This document shows, piece after piece, positions 1-11,408 of a stretch of DNA of 64,000 nucleotides. Location of the stretch: NCBI GenBank assembly GCA_035999765.1, contig CP108521.1:2542001-2606000 (forward strand). Direction: 5' to 3'. Each line of letters begins with the position of its first letter. The stretch's first letter is position 1. The notes under the pieces were generated by a model. The model worked only from the letters and a program-made list of their open reading frames with translations. It was not told where the DNA came from and ran no database searches. A program made the translations under genes and the position numbers. The DNA comes from Streptomyces sp. NBC_01231 (GTDB lineage: Bacteria; Actinomycetota; Actinomycetes; Streptomycetales; Streptomycetaceae).

Positions 1-11
1 AAGGCCCCTGC

Positions 12-968
12 ATGCCGCACGCCACACAGCACGGGGACGTCGCCACCTTCGCCACCGCGGAACTGGACTCGGCCCTGCGTGGCGGTCCCTTCCACGTAGC
101 GCTGCGCGCCGCGATCGCCGCCCGCGGACTGCCGCTGCAGCGTGTGCAGCACCATCTGTCACGTCACGGGGTCAAGGTCGGAGTCACCAGCCTGAGTTAC
201 TGGCAGCAGGGCGCCCGACGCCCCCAGCGCCCGGAGTCGCTGCGGGCGGTCCGCGCGCTGGAGGAGATCCTCCAGTTGCCGGAGGAGTCACTGATACGGC
301 TGCTCGCTCGCGCCGACGAGGAGCCCGGGGCACAGCGGACCGCGGCACGCTCGTACCGTTCCCTCGTGGCGGCATCGGACGTGCTCGAACAGTTGCTGGC
401 CGAACTGGGATCGCCGCTCGACGGCGGCCTGCACGCCCTCGGCCACCATGAAAGGGTACGGATCGGGGCGCGCCGCGAGTTGGCCGGGCGCGAGTCCCAC
501 CACATCGTGCGCGCTCACCGGGACGGCGTCGACCGTTTCATGGCCGTCCACCACGGCGACCCGGGGTGCGCGCCGGAGCGCACGGCCATCCATGCCCTGG
601 AGAACTGCCGTACCGGACGCGTCCGTTCGCACACCGACACCGGTGTGCTGGTGGCCGAGTTGCTCTTCGACACCCGGCTGCGGGCCGGCGACACGTACCT
701 GTTCCGCTATTGCGTCGAGGACGGCACGGCGGGCGTGTCGCGCGAGTACGTCCGCGGATTCGGAGCCGCGGGCGGCCAGTACGCGCTCCAGGTCCGGTTC
801 GACGCGGACGCCCTGCCGGTGCGCTGCCACCGGTTCACCCAGCACTCGGCGGCGGCGCCTCGCAGCGGCCGCCAGGAACTGGCCCTCACCGGGCAGCACC
901 ACTCGGTGCACCTGGTCGAGCCGCGGGTGCGGTCGGGGATCGTGGGGATCGCCTGGGACTGGGAGTGA
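12..968 (+). CDS. XRE-like helix-turn-helix regulator (putative)
   Basis: A 318-residue protein. Residues about 25-105 look like a Cro/C1-type DNA-binding region: helix-rich, with a VTSLSYWQQGARRP stretch that fits a recognition helix plus wing, followed by a Leu-rich helix (LRAVRALEEILQL). The remaining C-terminal 200 residues match no domain I recognise and may sense a ligand or partner. The ATG lies only 11 bases into the window, so the ribosome binding site and promoter cannot be judged, and a slightly longer reading frame upstream cannot be excluded. The gene ends 24 bp before a perfect palindrome that precedes the next gene. A DNA-binding role is inferred from the N-terminus alone. Confidence 0.6.
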   Translation: MPHATQHGDVATFATAELDSALRGGPFHVALRAAIAARGLPLQRVQHHLSRHGVKVGVTSLSYWQQGARRPQRPESLRAVRALEEILQLPEESLIRLLARADEEPGAQRTAARSYRSLVAASDVLEQLLAELGSPLDGGLHALGHHERVRIGARRELAGRESHHIVRAHRDGVDRFMAVHHGDPGCAPERTAIHALENCRTGRVRSHTDTGVLVAELLFDTRLRAGDTYLFRYCVEDGTAGVSREYVRGFGAAGGQYALQVRFDADALPVRCHRFTQHSAAAPRSGRQELALTGQHHSVHLVEPRVRSGIVGIAWDWE

Positions 969-992
969 GCGTTCCCGCCGCGGTAGGGAAGA

Positions 993-1030
993 GGCCGACG
1001 TAAACGCTTGCGCAAGCGTTTACGTCGGCC
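993..1030. promoter_or_regulatory. Perfect 38-bp palindrome, likely LacI-family operator
   Basis: Two 19-nt arms (ggccgacgtaaacgcttgc and its exact complement) meet without a spacer. The centre, CGCTTGCGCAAGCG, has the central CpG and dyad symmetry usual for LacI/GalR-family operators. It lies 69 bp upstream of the LacI-family gene and 24 bp after the preceding stop. An operator for autoregulation of the regulator/kinase pair is the simplest reading. As RNA it would also fold into a long hairpin and could stop read-through from the first gene. Confidence 0.75.
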
Positions 1031-1098
1031 GCGGAATGAGATACGTTCCCGATGGCCGAAAGCCCGAAGGCCCGCACGGCCCGATGGAGGGGGACCTC

Positions 1099-2157
1099 AT
1101 GCCGACCATGGCCGACGTCGCACGCAGCGCCGGCGTGTCCGTGGCGACCGTCTCGCACGTGCTCAACGAGACACGACCGGTGCTCCCCCACACCCGCCAG
1201 GCCGTGCTGGACGCCATCGACGAGCTCGGTTACACGCCGAACACGCTCGCCCGCTCCCTGGTGACCTCGCGCACCCGGTCCATCGGGCTCGCGGTGTCGG
1301 CGATCAGCAACCCGCACTTCACGGACATCCTGCAAGGCGTCGAGACCGGTGCCCTGGAGCACGGCTACAGCCTGTTTCTCGCCGATCCGCACGACGATCC
1401 CGTACACGAGCGCAAGGTCGTCCAGCTCCTGCACGAGCGGCGGGTGGACGGCATGATCGTCGCGCCTTCCGCGGACCCCCGCGAGCTCGTCTCCTACCTG
1501 CGGCGTCACGACGTGCCGACCGTGTTCCTGGACCGAGTCGTCGACTCCCCCGGAGACGAGTCCCCGCGCTTCGACCAGGTCTGCGCCGACAGCGCCGCAC
1601 CGACGGCCGACCTGGTCGCCCACCTCGCCGGGCTCGGCCATCGGCGGATCGCCCTGGTCGCGGGTCGGCCCGGGCTGAGCACGACCCGTGAGCGGATCCA
1701 CGGGTACCGGTACGGCCTCGCCGCCGCCGGGTTCCCCTACGACGAACGCCTGGTCGTGCACGGCGACTCCGAGTCGGCCGGAGGGCAACGGGCCACCGCC
1801 TCGCTGCTGTCCCTCGCCGTGCCGCCCACCGCACTCGTCACCGCCAACAACGTGATGACCCTGGGCGCCCTGCGGGCACTGAGCGAGCGGGGCCTGTCCG
1901 TACCCGACGACATGGCGCTGTGCTGCTTCGACGACTTCGACTGGGCCGACCTGTTCACTCCCCGGCTCACCGCGGTCGCCCAGCCCGGCAAGGAGATCGG
2001 CGCCCAAGCGGTCCGGTTGCTCCTCGAACGCCTCGCCGTACCGGAACGGCCCGCCCGGACCGTTCGGCTGACCTGCACCTTCGTCCACCGCACCTCGTGC
2101 GGCTGCCCCGGCGAGCCGGAGCGGTCCGCGCAGCCCGAGAGAGGAATCGTCCCGTGA
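1099..2157 (+). CDS. LacI/GalR-family sugar-responsive repressor
   Basis: A 352-residue cytoplasmic repressor. Residues 3-50 form the LacI headpiece (MADVARSAGVSVATVSHVLN, then LGYTPNTLARSL as hinge helix), followed by a periplasmic-binding-protein-like effector domain from about residue 60 to 330. I chose the ATG at 1099 because GGAGG at 1087-1091 is correctly spaced and the headpiece starts immediately; the open frame extends far upstream only because of GC bias. Its stop overlaps the start of the sugar kinase by 4 bp (GTGA), so the two are co-translated. The adjacent 38-bp palindrome is the likely operator, and a sugar or sugar phosphate handled by the kinase is the probable effector. A Cys-containing CGCPGEPE tail is unusual but not diagnostic. 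Confidence 0.9.
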   Translation: MPTMADVARSAGVSVATVSHVLNETRPVLPHTRQAVLDAIDELGYTPNTLARSLVTSRTRSIGLAVSAISNPHFTDILQGVETGALEHGYSLFLADPHDDPVHERKVVQLLHERRVDGMIVAPSADPRELVSYLRRHDVPTVFLDRVVDSPGDESPRFDQVCADSAAPTADLVAHLAGLGHRRIALVAGRPGLSTTRERIHGYRYGLAAAGFPYDERLVVHGDSESAGGQRATASLLSLAVPPTALVTANNVMTLGALRALSERGLSVPDDMALCCFDDFDWADLFTPRLTAVAQPGKEIGAQAVRLLLERLAVPERPARTVRLTCTFVHRTSCGCPGEPERSAQPERGIVP

Positions 2158-3062
2158 TCGTCGTCGCCGGTGAGGCCCTGATCGACCTGGTACCGCAGGG
2201 CACGGGTGCCCTCGCGAGCCTTCAGCCGGCGCTCGGCGGGGGGCCCTACAACACGGCCGTGGCCCTCGGCCGCCTCGGCTCCCCCACCGCCTTCTGCTCC
2301 CGCACCTCGCGCGACGCCTTCGGCGAGGCTCTCCTGGACAGGCTGCGGCGTGCGGGGGTGGACGTCTCCGCCGTGCAGCGCGGCGCCGAGCCGACCACCC
2401 TCGCCGTCGCCACGATCGACGCGCACGGTTCGGCCGCCTACTCCTTCTACGTCGACGGCACCGCCGACCGGTTGTTCACGGCTCCCGCTGAACTGCCCGA
2501 GGGGACGCGGGCGGTGTCCTTCGGTACCTGCTCACTCGTCCTGGAGCCGGGTGCGAGCGCCTACGAGGAGCTGCTGCGAACCGCCGCCGAGCAGGGCGTG
2601 TTCACCGCGCTGGACCCGAACATCCGGGCCGGGCTGATCCCCGACGCGGACGCGTATCGGGCTCGCTTCAAGAGCTGGCTGCCGTCGGTGTCGCTGCTCA
2701 AACTGTCCGAGGAGGACGCCCTGTGGCTGGGTGGCACCCCTCGCGAGTGGCTGGCCGCCGGCCCCTCGGCCGTCGTGATCACCCAGGGCGGCGACGGGCT
2801 GACCGTTTTCACCCGGGACGGCTCGGTGCACTCCGTGCCGGGCGAGAAGGTCGACGTCGTGGACACGATCGGCGCGGGCGACACCGTGAACGCGGCCTTG
2901 CTGCACGGTCTTTCCGCACGGGACGCGCTGTCTGCGGAGGCGCTCGCCGCTCTGGGCGCCGACGGCTGGACCCAGCTCCTGCGGTTCGCGGCCCGCGCGG
3001 CAGCGATCACCTGCTCCCGCGCGGGGGCGGAACCGCCGTACGCCGATGAACTGGACGACTGA
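2154..3062 (+). CDS. PfkB-family carbohydrate kinase (fructokinase-like)
   Basis: A 302-residue ribokinase-fold kinase that phosphorylates a sugar with ATP. It opens with VIVVAGEALIDLVP, carries the substrate-binding GGGPYNTAVALGRLG segment near residue 30, and ends with the family signature DTIGAGDTVNAALL, whose GAGD aspartate (about residue 243) is the catalytic base. GTG 2154 is the start: AGAGGAA lies just upstream and it overlaps the LacI stop by 4 bp. The length is normal for fructokinases. Substrate specificity cannot be read from sequence, but pairing with a LacI-type repressor suggests a small sugar operon. No transporter gene is adjacent, so uptake must be encoded elsewhere. Confidence 0.88.
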   Translation: MIVVAGEALIDLVPQGTGALASLQPALGGGPYNTAVALGRLGSPTAFCSRTSRDAFGEALLDRLRRAGVDVSAVQRGAEPTTLAVATIDAHGSAAYSFYVDGTADRLFTAPAELPEGTRAVSFGTCSLVLEPGASAYEELLRTAAEQGVFTALDPNIRAGLIPDADAYRARFKSWLPSVSLLKLSEEDALWLGGTPREWLAAGPSAVVITQGGDGLTVFTRDGSVHSVPGEKVDVVDTIGAGDTVNAALLHGLSARDALSAEALAALGADGWTQLLRFAARAAAITCSRAGAEPPYADELDD

Positions 3063-3106
3063 CAGGCGACGTGGAGCCTGCGGCGGCTGAACCAGAACCG
3101 GCCGGG

Positions 3107-3150
3107 CGGACCGCGCGTCCCAGGCACGTGAGCCCGGGTCGCGCGGTCCG
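3107..3150. terminator. Bidirectional terminator between kinase and uvrA
   Basis: Perfect 11-bp arms (CGGACCGCGCG at 3107-3117, complement at 3140-3150) enclose a 22-nt loop. It lies between two convergent genes. There is no U-tract, which is common for Streptomyces terminators. A second overlapping pair (GAGCCCGGG at 3130, CCCGGGCTC at 3171) could form an alternative stem. Confidence 0.7.
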
Positions 3151-3176
3151 TTCAGCCAGGGCGTGCGTGCCCGGGC

Positions 3177-6224
<3,048 letters not shown>

Positions 6225-6268
6225 CTTTCTTGAGAGAAGTGACAGGGGCGAGGCCCCCGTGCTTTCTC

Positions 6269-6291
6269 AGACTAGGGGGAGCCACTGACAA
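6269..6291 (-). promoter_or_regulatory. RecA-NDp (PafBC-type) damage promoter of uvrA
   Basis: Read on the minus strand: TTGTCAGTG, 8 nt, TAGTCT. This matches the published mycobacterial LexA-independent damage promoter tTGTCRgtg-N8-TAnnnT at every specified position. The -10 ends 44 bp before the upstream GTG of uvrA, leaving a short leader. Activation by a PafBC-like regulator is inferred from the motif class. Confidence 0.85.
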
Positions 6292-6435
6292 CGCCGGTCG
6301 GATTCCTGGATGGACAACAATCCCCGGACATCCAGCATGCCCGACGCCACAACCGACCCTATAGCACGCACATTCGATTTCCGGCACTCGTTCACCACCT
6401 TCACCCAAAGGGGTGGCGGGGTTAGTGTCAGGGCC

Positions 6436-7125
6436 ATGATTGATCACGCTCATGACCTGGCGTCTGTACGTGACGCGACGGAGCGGCTGCTCACCGCAGT
6501 CGCCGAACTGGACAACGCGTCGGTGACCGAGCCGTCACGGCTCCCCGGCTGGAGCCGCGGCCACGTCCTCGCCCACCTCGCCCGCAACGCGGACGCCCTC
6601 GTGAACGTACTCGACGGGCGCCCGATGTACGCGTCCGCGGACGCCCGGGACTCCGCCATCGAGCGGGACGCCTCGCGCCCGCTCGACGTGCAGCTCGCCG
6701 ACCTGCGCGAGAGCATGGCACGGTTCCAGGAGACGGGGGCCGCTCCCGCGGACTGGGCGCGCACGGTCGCGCTCCGCAACGGGGTCACCGACTCGGCTTC
6801 CCGGGTGCCGTTCCGGCGCTGGATCGAGGTGGAGCTGCACCACGTGGACCTCGGCATCGGGTACGAGCTGGAGGACCTCCCTGAGGAGTTCGTGGAGCGG
6901 GAGACCGGCTTCCTCGCCGAGCGCTTCACAGGGCACCCCGAGGTGCCGCCGACACACCTGACGGACGGCACGCGCGCGTGGACCACGGGCCGCCGGGACA
7001 CCACCTCGCCCGAGGTCACCGTCACGGGCCCCGCGCCCGACCTGCTCGGCTGGCTCTGCGGCCGGCGCGACGGCTCCGGACTGACGGTGGCCGGCGGCTC
7101 GCTTCCGGCGCTCCCTCCGCTGTAG
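6436..7125 (+). CDS. Maleylpyruvate isomerase/DinB-like, mycothiol-dependent type
   Basis: A 229-residue protein of the actinobacterial mycothiol-dependent maleylpyruvate isomerase family. The N-terminal four-helix DinB-like bundle carries the metal-ligand pattern: a His in GHVLAHLARN (about residue 50), then Glu and His in RRWIEVELHHVDLG. The C-terminal third fits the small alpha/beta domain of this family. Such proteins are thought to use mycothiol for isomerisation or detoxification; the substrate here is unknown. ATG 6436 was chosen because the family begins near this Met; the upstream signal is weak (AGGG 4 nt away), and an in-frame extension to 6310 is probably not used. It is divergent from uvrA. 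Confidence 0.8.
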   Translation: MIDHAHDLASVRDATERLLTAVAELDNASVTEPSRLPGWSRGHVLAHLARNADALVNVLDGRPMYASADARDSAIERDASRPLDVQLADLRESMARFQETGAAPADWARTVALRNGVTDSASRVPFRRWIEVELHHVDLGIGYELEDLPEEFVERETGFLAERFTGHPEVPPTHLTDGTRAWTTGRRDTTSPEVTVTGPAPDLLGWLCGRRDGSGLTVAGGSLPALPPL

Positions 7126-7171
7126 CCCGCGAACGGCCTCCGAGCCGCCGCCCCGCTATAGGCTGATCGCT

Positions 7172-7828
7172 ATGACGTACAGCGGACAGGTGACGGTCGG
7201 CGGCCCGGCGGACGTACACGAACTCAAGGACCTGATGATCACCAAGATCGCGGTGGGTCCGATGAACAACAACGCCTACCTGCTGCGCTGCCGGACCACG
7301 GACGAGCAACTTCTGATCGACGCGGCGAACGACGCGGACACGCTCCTCGGCACGATCGGCGACGACGGCATCGCGTCCGTGGTCACCACGCACCAGCACG
7401 GCGACCACTGGCAGGCACTCGCCGATGTCGTCGCCGCCACGCGCGCGCGTACGTACGCCGGCCGGGACGACGCCGAAGGCATCCCGGTACCGACCGACGT
7501 CCTGGTCGACGACGGCGACATCATCCGCGTGGGGCGCGTGGAGCTCACCGCGCGCCACCTGGTCGGTCACACGCCAGGGTCGATCGCCCTCGTGTACGAC
7601 GACCCGCACGGTCATCCCCATGTGTTCACCGGGGACTGCCTCTTCCCCGGAGGTGTGGGCAACACCCGTAAGGATCCGAAGGCGTTCGCCAGCCTGATCC
7701 ACGACGTCGAGACGAAGATCTTCGACGCTCTCCCGGACGAGACCTGGGTCTACCCGGGACACGGCGACGACACCTCCCTGGGCGCCGAGCGACCGCACCT
7801 GCCGGAGTGGCACGCGCGCGGATGGTGA
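7172..7828 (+). CDS. Metallo-beta-lactamase-fold hydrolase
   Basis: A 218-residue cytoplasmic glyoxalase II-like hydrolase. The metal-binding signature THQHGDHWQAL (HxHxDH, about residue 72) is followed by GHTPGS, the FTGDCLFPGG aspartate segment and a final PGHGDDT histidine, so both metal sites look complete. The length matches single-domain hydroxyacylglutathione hydrolase-like proteins. It starts 46 bp after the DinB-like gene on the same strand, so a thiol-detoxification pair (mycothiol isomerase plus thioester hydrolase) is plausible but not proven. A TAGGCT hexamer 7 nt before the ATG could act as -10 for a leaderless transcript. The substrate cannot be assigned. Confidence 0.85.
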   Translation: MTYSGQVTVGGPADVHELKDLMITKIAVGPMNNNAYLLRCRTTDEQLLIDAANDADTLLGTIGDDGIASVVTTHQHGDHWQALADVVAATRARTYAGRDDAEGIPVPTDVLVDDGDIIRVGRVELTARHLVGHTPGSIALVYDDPHGHPHVFTGDCLFPGGVGNTRKDPKAFASLIHDVETKIFDALPDETWVYPGHGDDTSLGAERPHLPEWHARGW

Positions 7829-8168
7829 GCACGAACGTGATGCGTACGGGGTGGTGAACCCGTCGCATGGGGCGCGTGCGAGGAGCATTGCCCTCCCGCG
7901 CACGCACCCCGTGTGAAACGTTCACACGCGCCGGTGTCTCGCGCGCGCTCCCGGCGCACTTGGTTGCGCAGTCAACTGGGAGGAGCCCCGTGCAGGGTGA
8001 CGGCTCCTGCGCGGTACGGGCCGCCGGTCTTTCGATCCCCGCCCTCGACCGGCGGCCCCGGCACCTCTCTCGTAGCGCGTTCACAAGAACGCAACACCCG
8101 TTCCCACTATGCGGACAGTTCCTGCCGTGACCTCGACAAACGGGACGGTCGACTGTCAATCTCCCGCC
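7829..8168. other. 340-bp intergenic region with terminator and two dyads
   Basis: No coding region is visible. In order it holds a GC-rich hairpin at about 7874-7906 (GCGTGCG/CGCACGC with inner GGAG/CTCC), the likely terminator of the hydrolase gene; a dyad GTGTGAA-acg-TTCACAC at 7911-7927; and a second dyad GCGTTC-acaa-GAACGC at 8077-8092, about 77 bp before the importer operon. The dyads are candidate operators for the ABC importer. No confident -10/-35 pair was found. Confidence 0.5.
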
Positions 8169-9053
8169 ATGCCTCTTGCCTCGCGCGCGCTGCGCCGCAC
8201 CGTCGCCGCCGCGACCACAGCCCTGCTCGCCACCGCTGTCGGCTGTGCTCCGCAGCCGGAGGAGAAGGCCGCCGACACGCCTTCCGGGTCGGCCGGGACC
8301 ACCTGCGCCAAGGGCGAGCTGGCCACCAAGACGTCCGGCAAGCTGACCGTCGCCACCGACGAGCCCGCGTACGAGCCCTGGTTCAAGGACGACAAGCCGG
8401 CCGGCGGCGAGGGCTTCGAGTCGGCGGTCGCGTACGCCGTGGCGAAGCAGCTCGGCTATGACAAGAGTGCCGTGGTCTGGCAGAGCGTCCCCTTCAACAA
8501 GGCCTTCGCGCCTGGTGAGAAGACCTTCGACTTCGACATCAACCAGGTGTCGATCAGCGCTGAACGCAAGAAGGCCGTCGACTTCTCGTCCGGCTACTAC
8601 GACGTCCGCCAGGCCGTCATCGCGCTCAAGGGCACCAAGGCCGCGAAGGCGACCAGCATCGCGGATCTGAAGGGCCTCAAGCTGGGCGCCCAGGTCGGCA
8701 CCACCAGCCTCGACTACATCGACGACCTGGTGAAGCCGAACCAGGACGCGGCCGTCTACGCCAAGAACGACCAGGCCAAGTCCGCGCTGAAGAACGGCCA
8801 GGTCGACGCCATCGTCACCGACCTGCCCACCGCGTTCTACATCACCGCCGCCGAGGTGACGGACGCGAAGATCGTGGGTCAGTTCGAGAACTCGGGCGGT
8901 ACGCCGGAGCAGTTCGGGCTCGTGCTCGACAAGGGCAGCGCGCTCACCTCGTGCGTGACGGACGCCGTGGACACCCTGCGCGAGAACGGCACGCTGGCGA
9001 AGCTGGAGCAGCGGTGGCTGTCCGACGCCGTCGACGCCCCGGTGCTCAAGTGA
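8169..9053 (+). CDS. Amino-acid ABC transporter substrate-binding lipoprotein
   Basis: A 294-residue extracellular solute receptor anchored as a lipoprotein. ATG 8169 gives a typical signal peptide: Arg-rich start (MPLASRALRRT), hydrophobic core and lipobox AVGC, the Cys near residue 26 being lipidated. The mature part is a type-3 solute-binding protein (KLTVATDEPAYEPW, then FDFDINQVSISAERKKAVDFS and GLKLGAQVGTTSLDYI), the class that feeds polar amino acids to importers. An in-frame ATG at 8109 would only place extra residues before the signal peptide. The stop overlaps the permease start by 4 bp, so all three importer genes are translationally coupled. The amino acid is not identifiable by eye. 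Confidence 0.92.
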   Translation: MPLASRALRRTVAAATTALLATAVGCAPQPEEKAADTPSGSAGTTCAKGELATKTSGKLTVATDEPAYEPWFKDDKPAGGEGFESAVAYAVAKQLGYDKSAVVWQSVPFNKAFAPGEKTFDFDINQVSISAERKKAVDFSSGYYDVRQAVIALKGTKAAKATSIADLKGLKLGAQVGTTSLDYIDDLVKPNQDAAVYAKNDQAKSALKNGQVDAIVTDLPTAFYITAAEVTDAKIVGQFENSGGTPEQFGLVLDKGSALTSCVTDAVDTLRENGTLAKLEQRWLSDAVDAPVLK

Positions 9054-9970
9054 CGGTCACGAAGGAGGAGTCCGGCCAGGAGGACGCGGACGACAAGGGC
9101 GGCATGCCCGCCGACGGAGGCGACGGGTACGCCCCGTCGCGACGGCGGCTGGAACGCGAGGCCTACAAGCGCGCCCGGTCCCGCCGTGCCACGGCCATCG
9201 CCGCGCTCTCGACCCTGGCGACCGGTGTCGTCCTCTACCTCGTCGTCGTCAACGCGCCCGGCTGGTCGCGCACCCAGGAGACGTTCTTCAACGGGCAGTA
9301 CGCGCGCGAGGCGCTGCCCAAGGTCCTCGAAGGGCTGTGGCTCAACGTCCGGCTGCTGCTGATCTGCGGCGCCGCCGTACTGGTCCTCGGGATGCTCATC
9401 GCCATCGCCCGCACCCTGCGCGGTCCGGTGTTCTTCCCGCTGCGGGTCCTGGCCGCCGCCTACACCGACTTCTTCCGCGGCCTGCCGCTCATCATCAACC
9501 TGATGATCGTGGTCCTCGGTGTCCCCGCGCTGCGGCTGCAGGGTGTGACCGTCGATCCGGTGCTGCTGGGCGGCACCGCGCTCACGCTGACGTACTCGGC
9601 ATACGTGGCCGAGGTGTTCCGCGCCGGAATCGAGTCCGTCCACCCCTCGCAGCGCGCGGCGGCCCGCTCGCTCGGCCTGTCCAACCGGCAGGCGCTGCGG
9701 TATGTCGTGCTGCCGCAGGCCGTGCGCCGTCAGGTGCCGCCCCTGTTGAACGACCTGGTGTCCCTCCAGAAGGACACCGGTCTGGTGTCGATCGGCGGCG
9801 CGATCGACGCCGTTCGGGCCGCGGACATCATCGTGGGCCGCAGCCTCAACTACACGCCGTACATCGTCGCGGGCCTGGTCTTCGTGGCGCTGACGATCCC
9901 GATGACCCGGTTCACGGACTGGGTGACGGCCCGGATGGACCGTCGCCGGGCCCAGGGAGGAACGCTGTGA
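9050..9970 (+). CDS. Amino-acid ABC transporter permease
   Basis: A 306-residue inner-membrane permease of the HisM/GlnP type. After a charged 45-residue cytoplasmic N-terminus it has about five or six transmembrane segments, starting with ATAIAALSTLATGVVLYLVVV. The EAA loop that contacts the ATPase is clear: AARSLGLSNRQALRYVVLPQAVRRQVPP. Periplasmic and membrane segments TDFFRGLPLIINLMIV and SAYVAEVFRAGIESV are characteristic of polar amino-acid permeases. GTG 9050 overlaps the receptor stop, and the 3' end overlaps the ATPase start, both by 4 bp. A single permease gene suggests a homodimeric channel. Confidence 0.92.
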   Translation: MTVTKEESGQEDADDKGGMPADGGDGYAPSRRRLEREAYKRARSRRATAIAALSTLATGVVLYLVVVNAPGWSRTQETFFNGQYAREALPKVLEGLWLNVRLLLICGAAVLVLGMLIAIARTLRGPVFFPLRVLAAAYTDFFRGLPLIINLMIVVLGVPALRLQGVTVDPVLLGGTALTLTYSAYVAEVFRAGIESVHPSQRAAARSLGLSNRQALRYVVLPQAVRRQVPPLLNDLVSLQKDTGLVSIGGAIDAVRAADIIVGRSLNYTPYIVAGLVFVALTIPMTRFTDWVTARMDRRRAQGGTL

Positions 9971-10719
9971 GCGACACACCCGTGCTGCGCATGCAGTCCG
10001 TGCGCAAGACCTTCGGCGACGCGGTCGTGCTGCGGGACGTCGACCTGGAGGTGGCCCCGCACACGGTGACCGCGCTGATCGGCGCCTCCGGCTCCGGCAA
10101 GTCCACTCTGCTGCGGTGCGCGAACCTCCTGGAGGAGATCGACGACGGCACGATCTGGCTGGACGAGGAGGAGATCACCGACCCGCGTGTCGACCAGGAC
10201 GCGGTACGCCGCCGTATCGGCGTGGTCTTCCAGGCGTACAACCTCTTCCCGCACCTGACGGTCCTGGAGAACATCACGCTCGCCCCGCGCCGTGTGCACG
10301 GTGCGTCCCGCGCGGAGGCCGAGGCCCGCGCGCGTGAGCTGCTGGAGCGGCTCGGGCTGGGCGGCAAGGCCGGTGAGTATCCGGACCGGTTGAGCGGTGG
10401 TCAGCAGCAGCGCGCCGCGATCGTGCGTGCCCTGGCCGTACGTCCGCGGCTGCTGCTGCTCGACGAGATCACCGCCGCGCTCGACCCGGAGCTGGTGGGG
10501 GAGGTTCTCACCGTCGTCCGTGATCTGAAGGGCGACGGCATGACCATGGTGCTGGCCACACACGAGATGGGCTTCGCCCGCGATGTCGCCGACCAGGTCT
10601 GTTTTCTGGACTCGGGGGTGGTGCTCGAACGGGGCACCGCCGAGCAGATCTTCGGCGATCCGCAGCAGGAGCGTACCCAGCGCTTCCTGCGCCGGATCGT
10701 GGAGGCGGGCCGGCTGTGA
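9967..10719 (+). CDS. Amino-acid ABC transporter ATP-binding protein
   Basis: A 250-residue ABC ATPase that powers the importer. Walker A is GASGSGKST (residues 39-47), the Q-loop VVFQAYNLFPHLT, the signature LSGGQQQRAAIVRAL, Walker B LLLLDEITAALDPE, and the switch histidine sits in LATHEMGFARDVAD. The NLFPHLTVLENI motif is typical of polar amino-acid importers (GlnQ/HisP class). One small oddity is EITAALDPE where most paralogues have EPTSALDPE. GTG 9967 overlaps the permease stop (GTGA). The gene ends 24 bp from the convergent aroQ stop with no hairpin between, so the two transcripts may overlap. Confidence 0.94.
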   Translation: MSDTPVLRMQSVRKTFGDAVVLRDVDLEVAPHTVTALIGASGSGKSTLLRCANLLEEIDDGTIWLDEEEITDPRVDQDAVRRRIGVVFQAYNLFPHLTVLENITLAPRRVHGASRAEAEARARELLERLGLGGKAGEYPDRLSGGQQQRAAIVRALAVRPRLLLLDEITAALDPELVGEVLTVVRDLKGDGMTMVLATHEMGFARDVADQVCFLDSGVVLERGTAEQIFGDPQQERTQRFLRRIVEAGRL

Positions 10720-10743
10720 GGAGCCCGCTGGGCACGTAGGTCT

Positions 10744-11217
10744 TTACGCGCCGGCCTGCCCCGTCCTTGCCAACGCCGCGACGCGCTCGACGCCGAACAC
10801 GTACCCCTGCACCCCGCATCCCGCGATGACACCGTCGGCACGCAGCGAGACGTACGAGTGGTGCCGGAACGACTCGCGCTGATGGACGTTGGAGATGTGG
10901 ACCTCCAACACCGGCAGTCCGTCACAGGTGTTGAGTGCGTCCAGAATCGCCACCGACGTGTGCGAGTAGGCCGCCGGGTTGATCACGATCCCGCAGTGGT
11001 TGAGCCGTGCCTCGTGGATCCAGTCGACCAACTCCCCCTCATGATTGGACTGCCGGAAGTCCACCGTGCCGCCGTGCGCGGCCGCCGCCTTGACGCACAG
11101 GGCCTCGACGTCGGCGAGTGTGTCGGAGCCGTAGATCTCCGGCTGGCGCTGGCCGAGCAGGTTCAGGTTGGGGCCGTTGAGGATCATGATCGGGGCGTTG
11201 GCCAGGGTGCGGGGCAC
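10744..11217 (-). CDS. aroQ: Type II 3-dehydroquinate dehydratase
   Basis: Converts 3-dehydroquinate to 3-dehydroshikimate in the shikimate pathway as a dodecamer. The family hallmarks are complete: [17 protein letters not shown] (flexible lid with catalytic Arg and Tyr, near residue 13-29), [31 protein letters not shown] (catalytic His), [18 protein letters not shown], and a [10 protein letters not shown] ending. At 157 residues it has normal length. The start is GTG 11217, with GGAGG 4 nt upstream. It is divergent from an MHS-family transporter; ShiA-like members of that family import shikimate, so the pair could also serve quinate or shikimate use. Confidence 0.96.
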   Translation of the reverse strand: MPRTLANAPIMILNGPNLNLLGQRQPEIYGSDTLADVEALCVKAAAAHGGTVDFRQSNHEGELVDWIHEARLNHCGIVINPAAYSHTSVAILDALNTCDGLPVLEVHISNVHQRESFRHHSYVSLRADGVIAGCGVQGYVFGVERVAALARTGQAGA

Positions 11218-11408
11218 GGTTCCTCCGGTCCGTAAGGGGGCGATCCGTCCAGGACCGCTGCTCGGACACGGTCTATCACGGTGTGCGCGGGAGAACGGCC
11301 CCTGCCCTCGTGGGATGACGACACCGGCGCATCATCGTCACCTCCGCACGCGCGCCGCACCTCCGCACGCCCCCGTAACCCGCGATCACTGTGGGTAGTT
11401 GATCCGAC

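Noticed and set aside
448..1098. An N-terminal extension of the LacI-family protein
   Set aside because: The open frame covers the palindrome and overlaps the previous gene out of frame; a good ribosome site and the headpiece put the start at 1099.
6225..6435. LexA (SOS) boxes near uvrA and uvrB
   Set aside because: No GAAC-N4-GTTC-type palindrome was found upstream of either gene; the LexA-independent motif explains regulation better.
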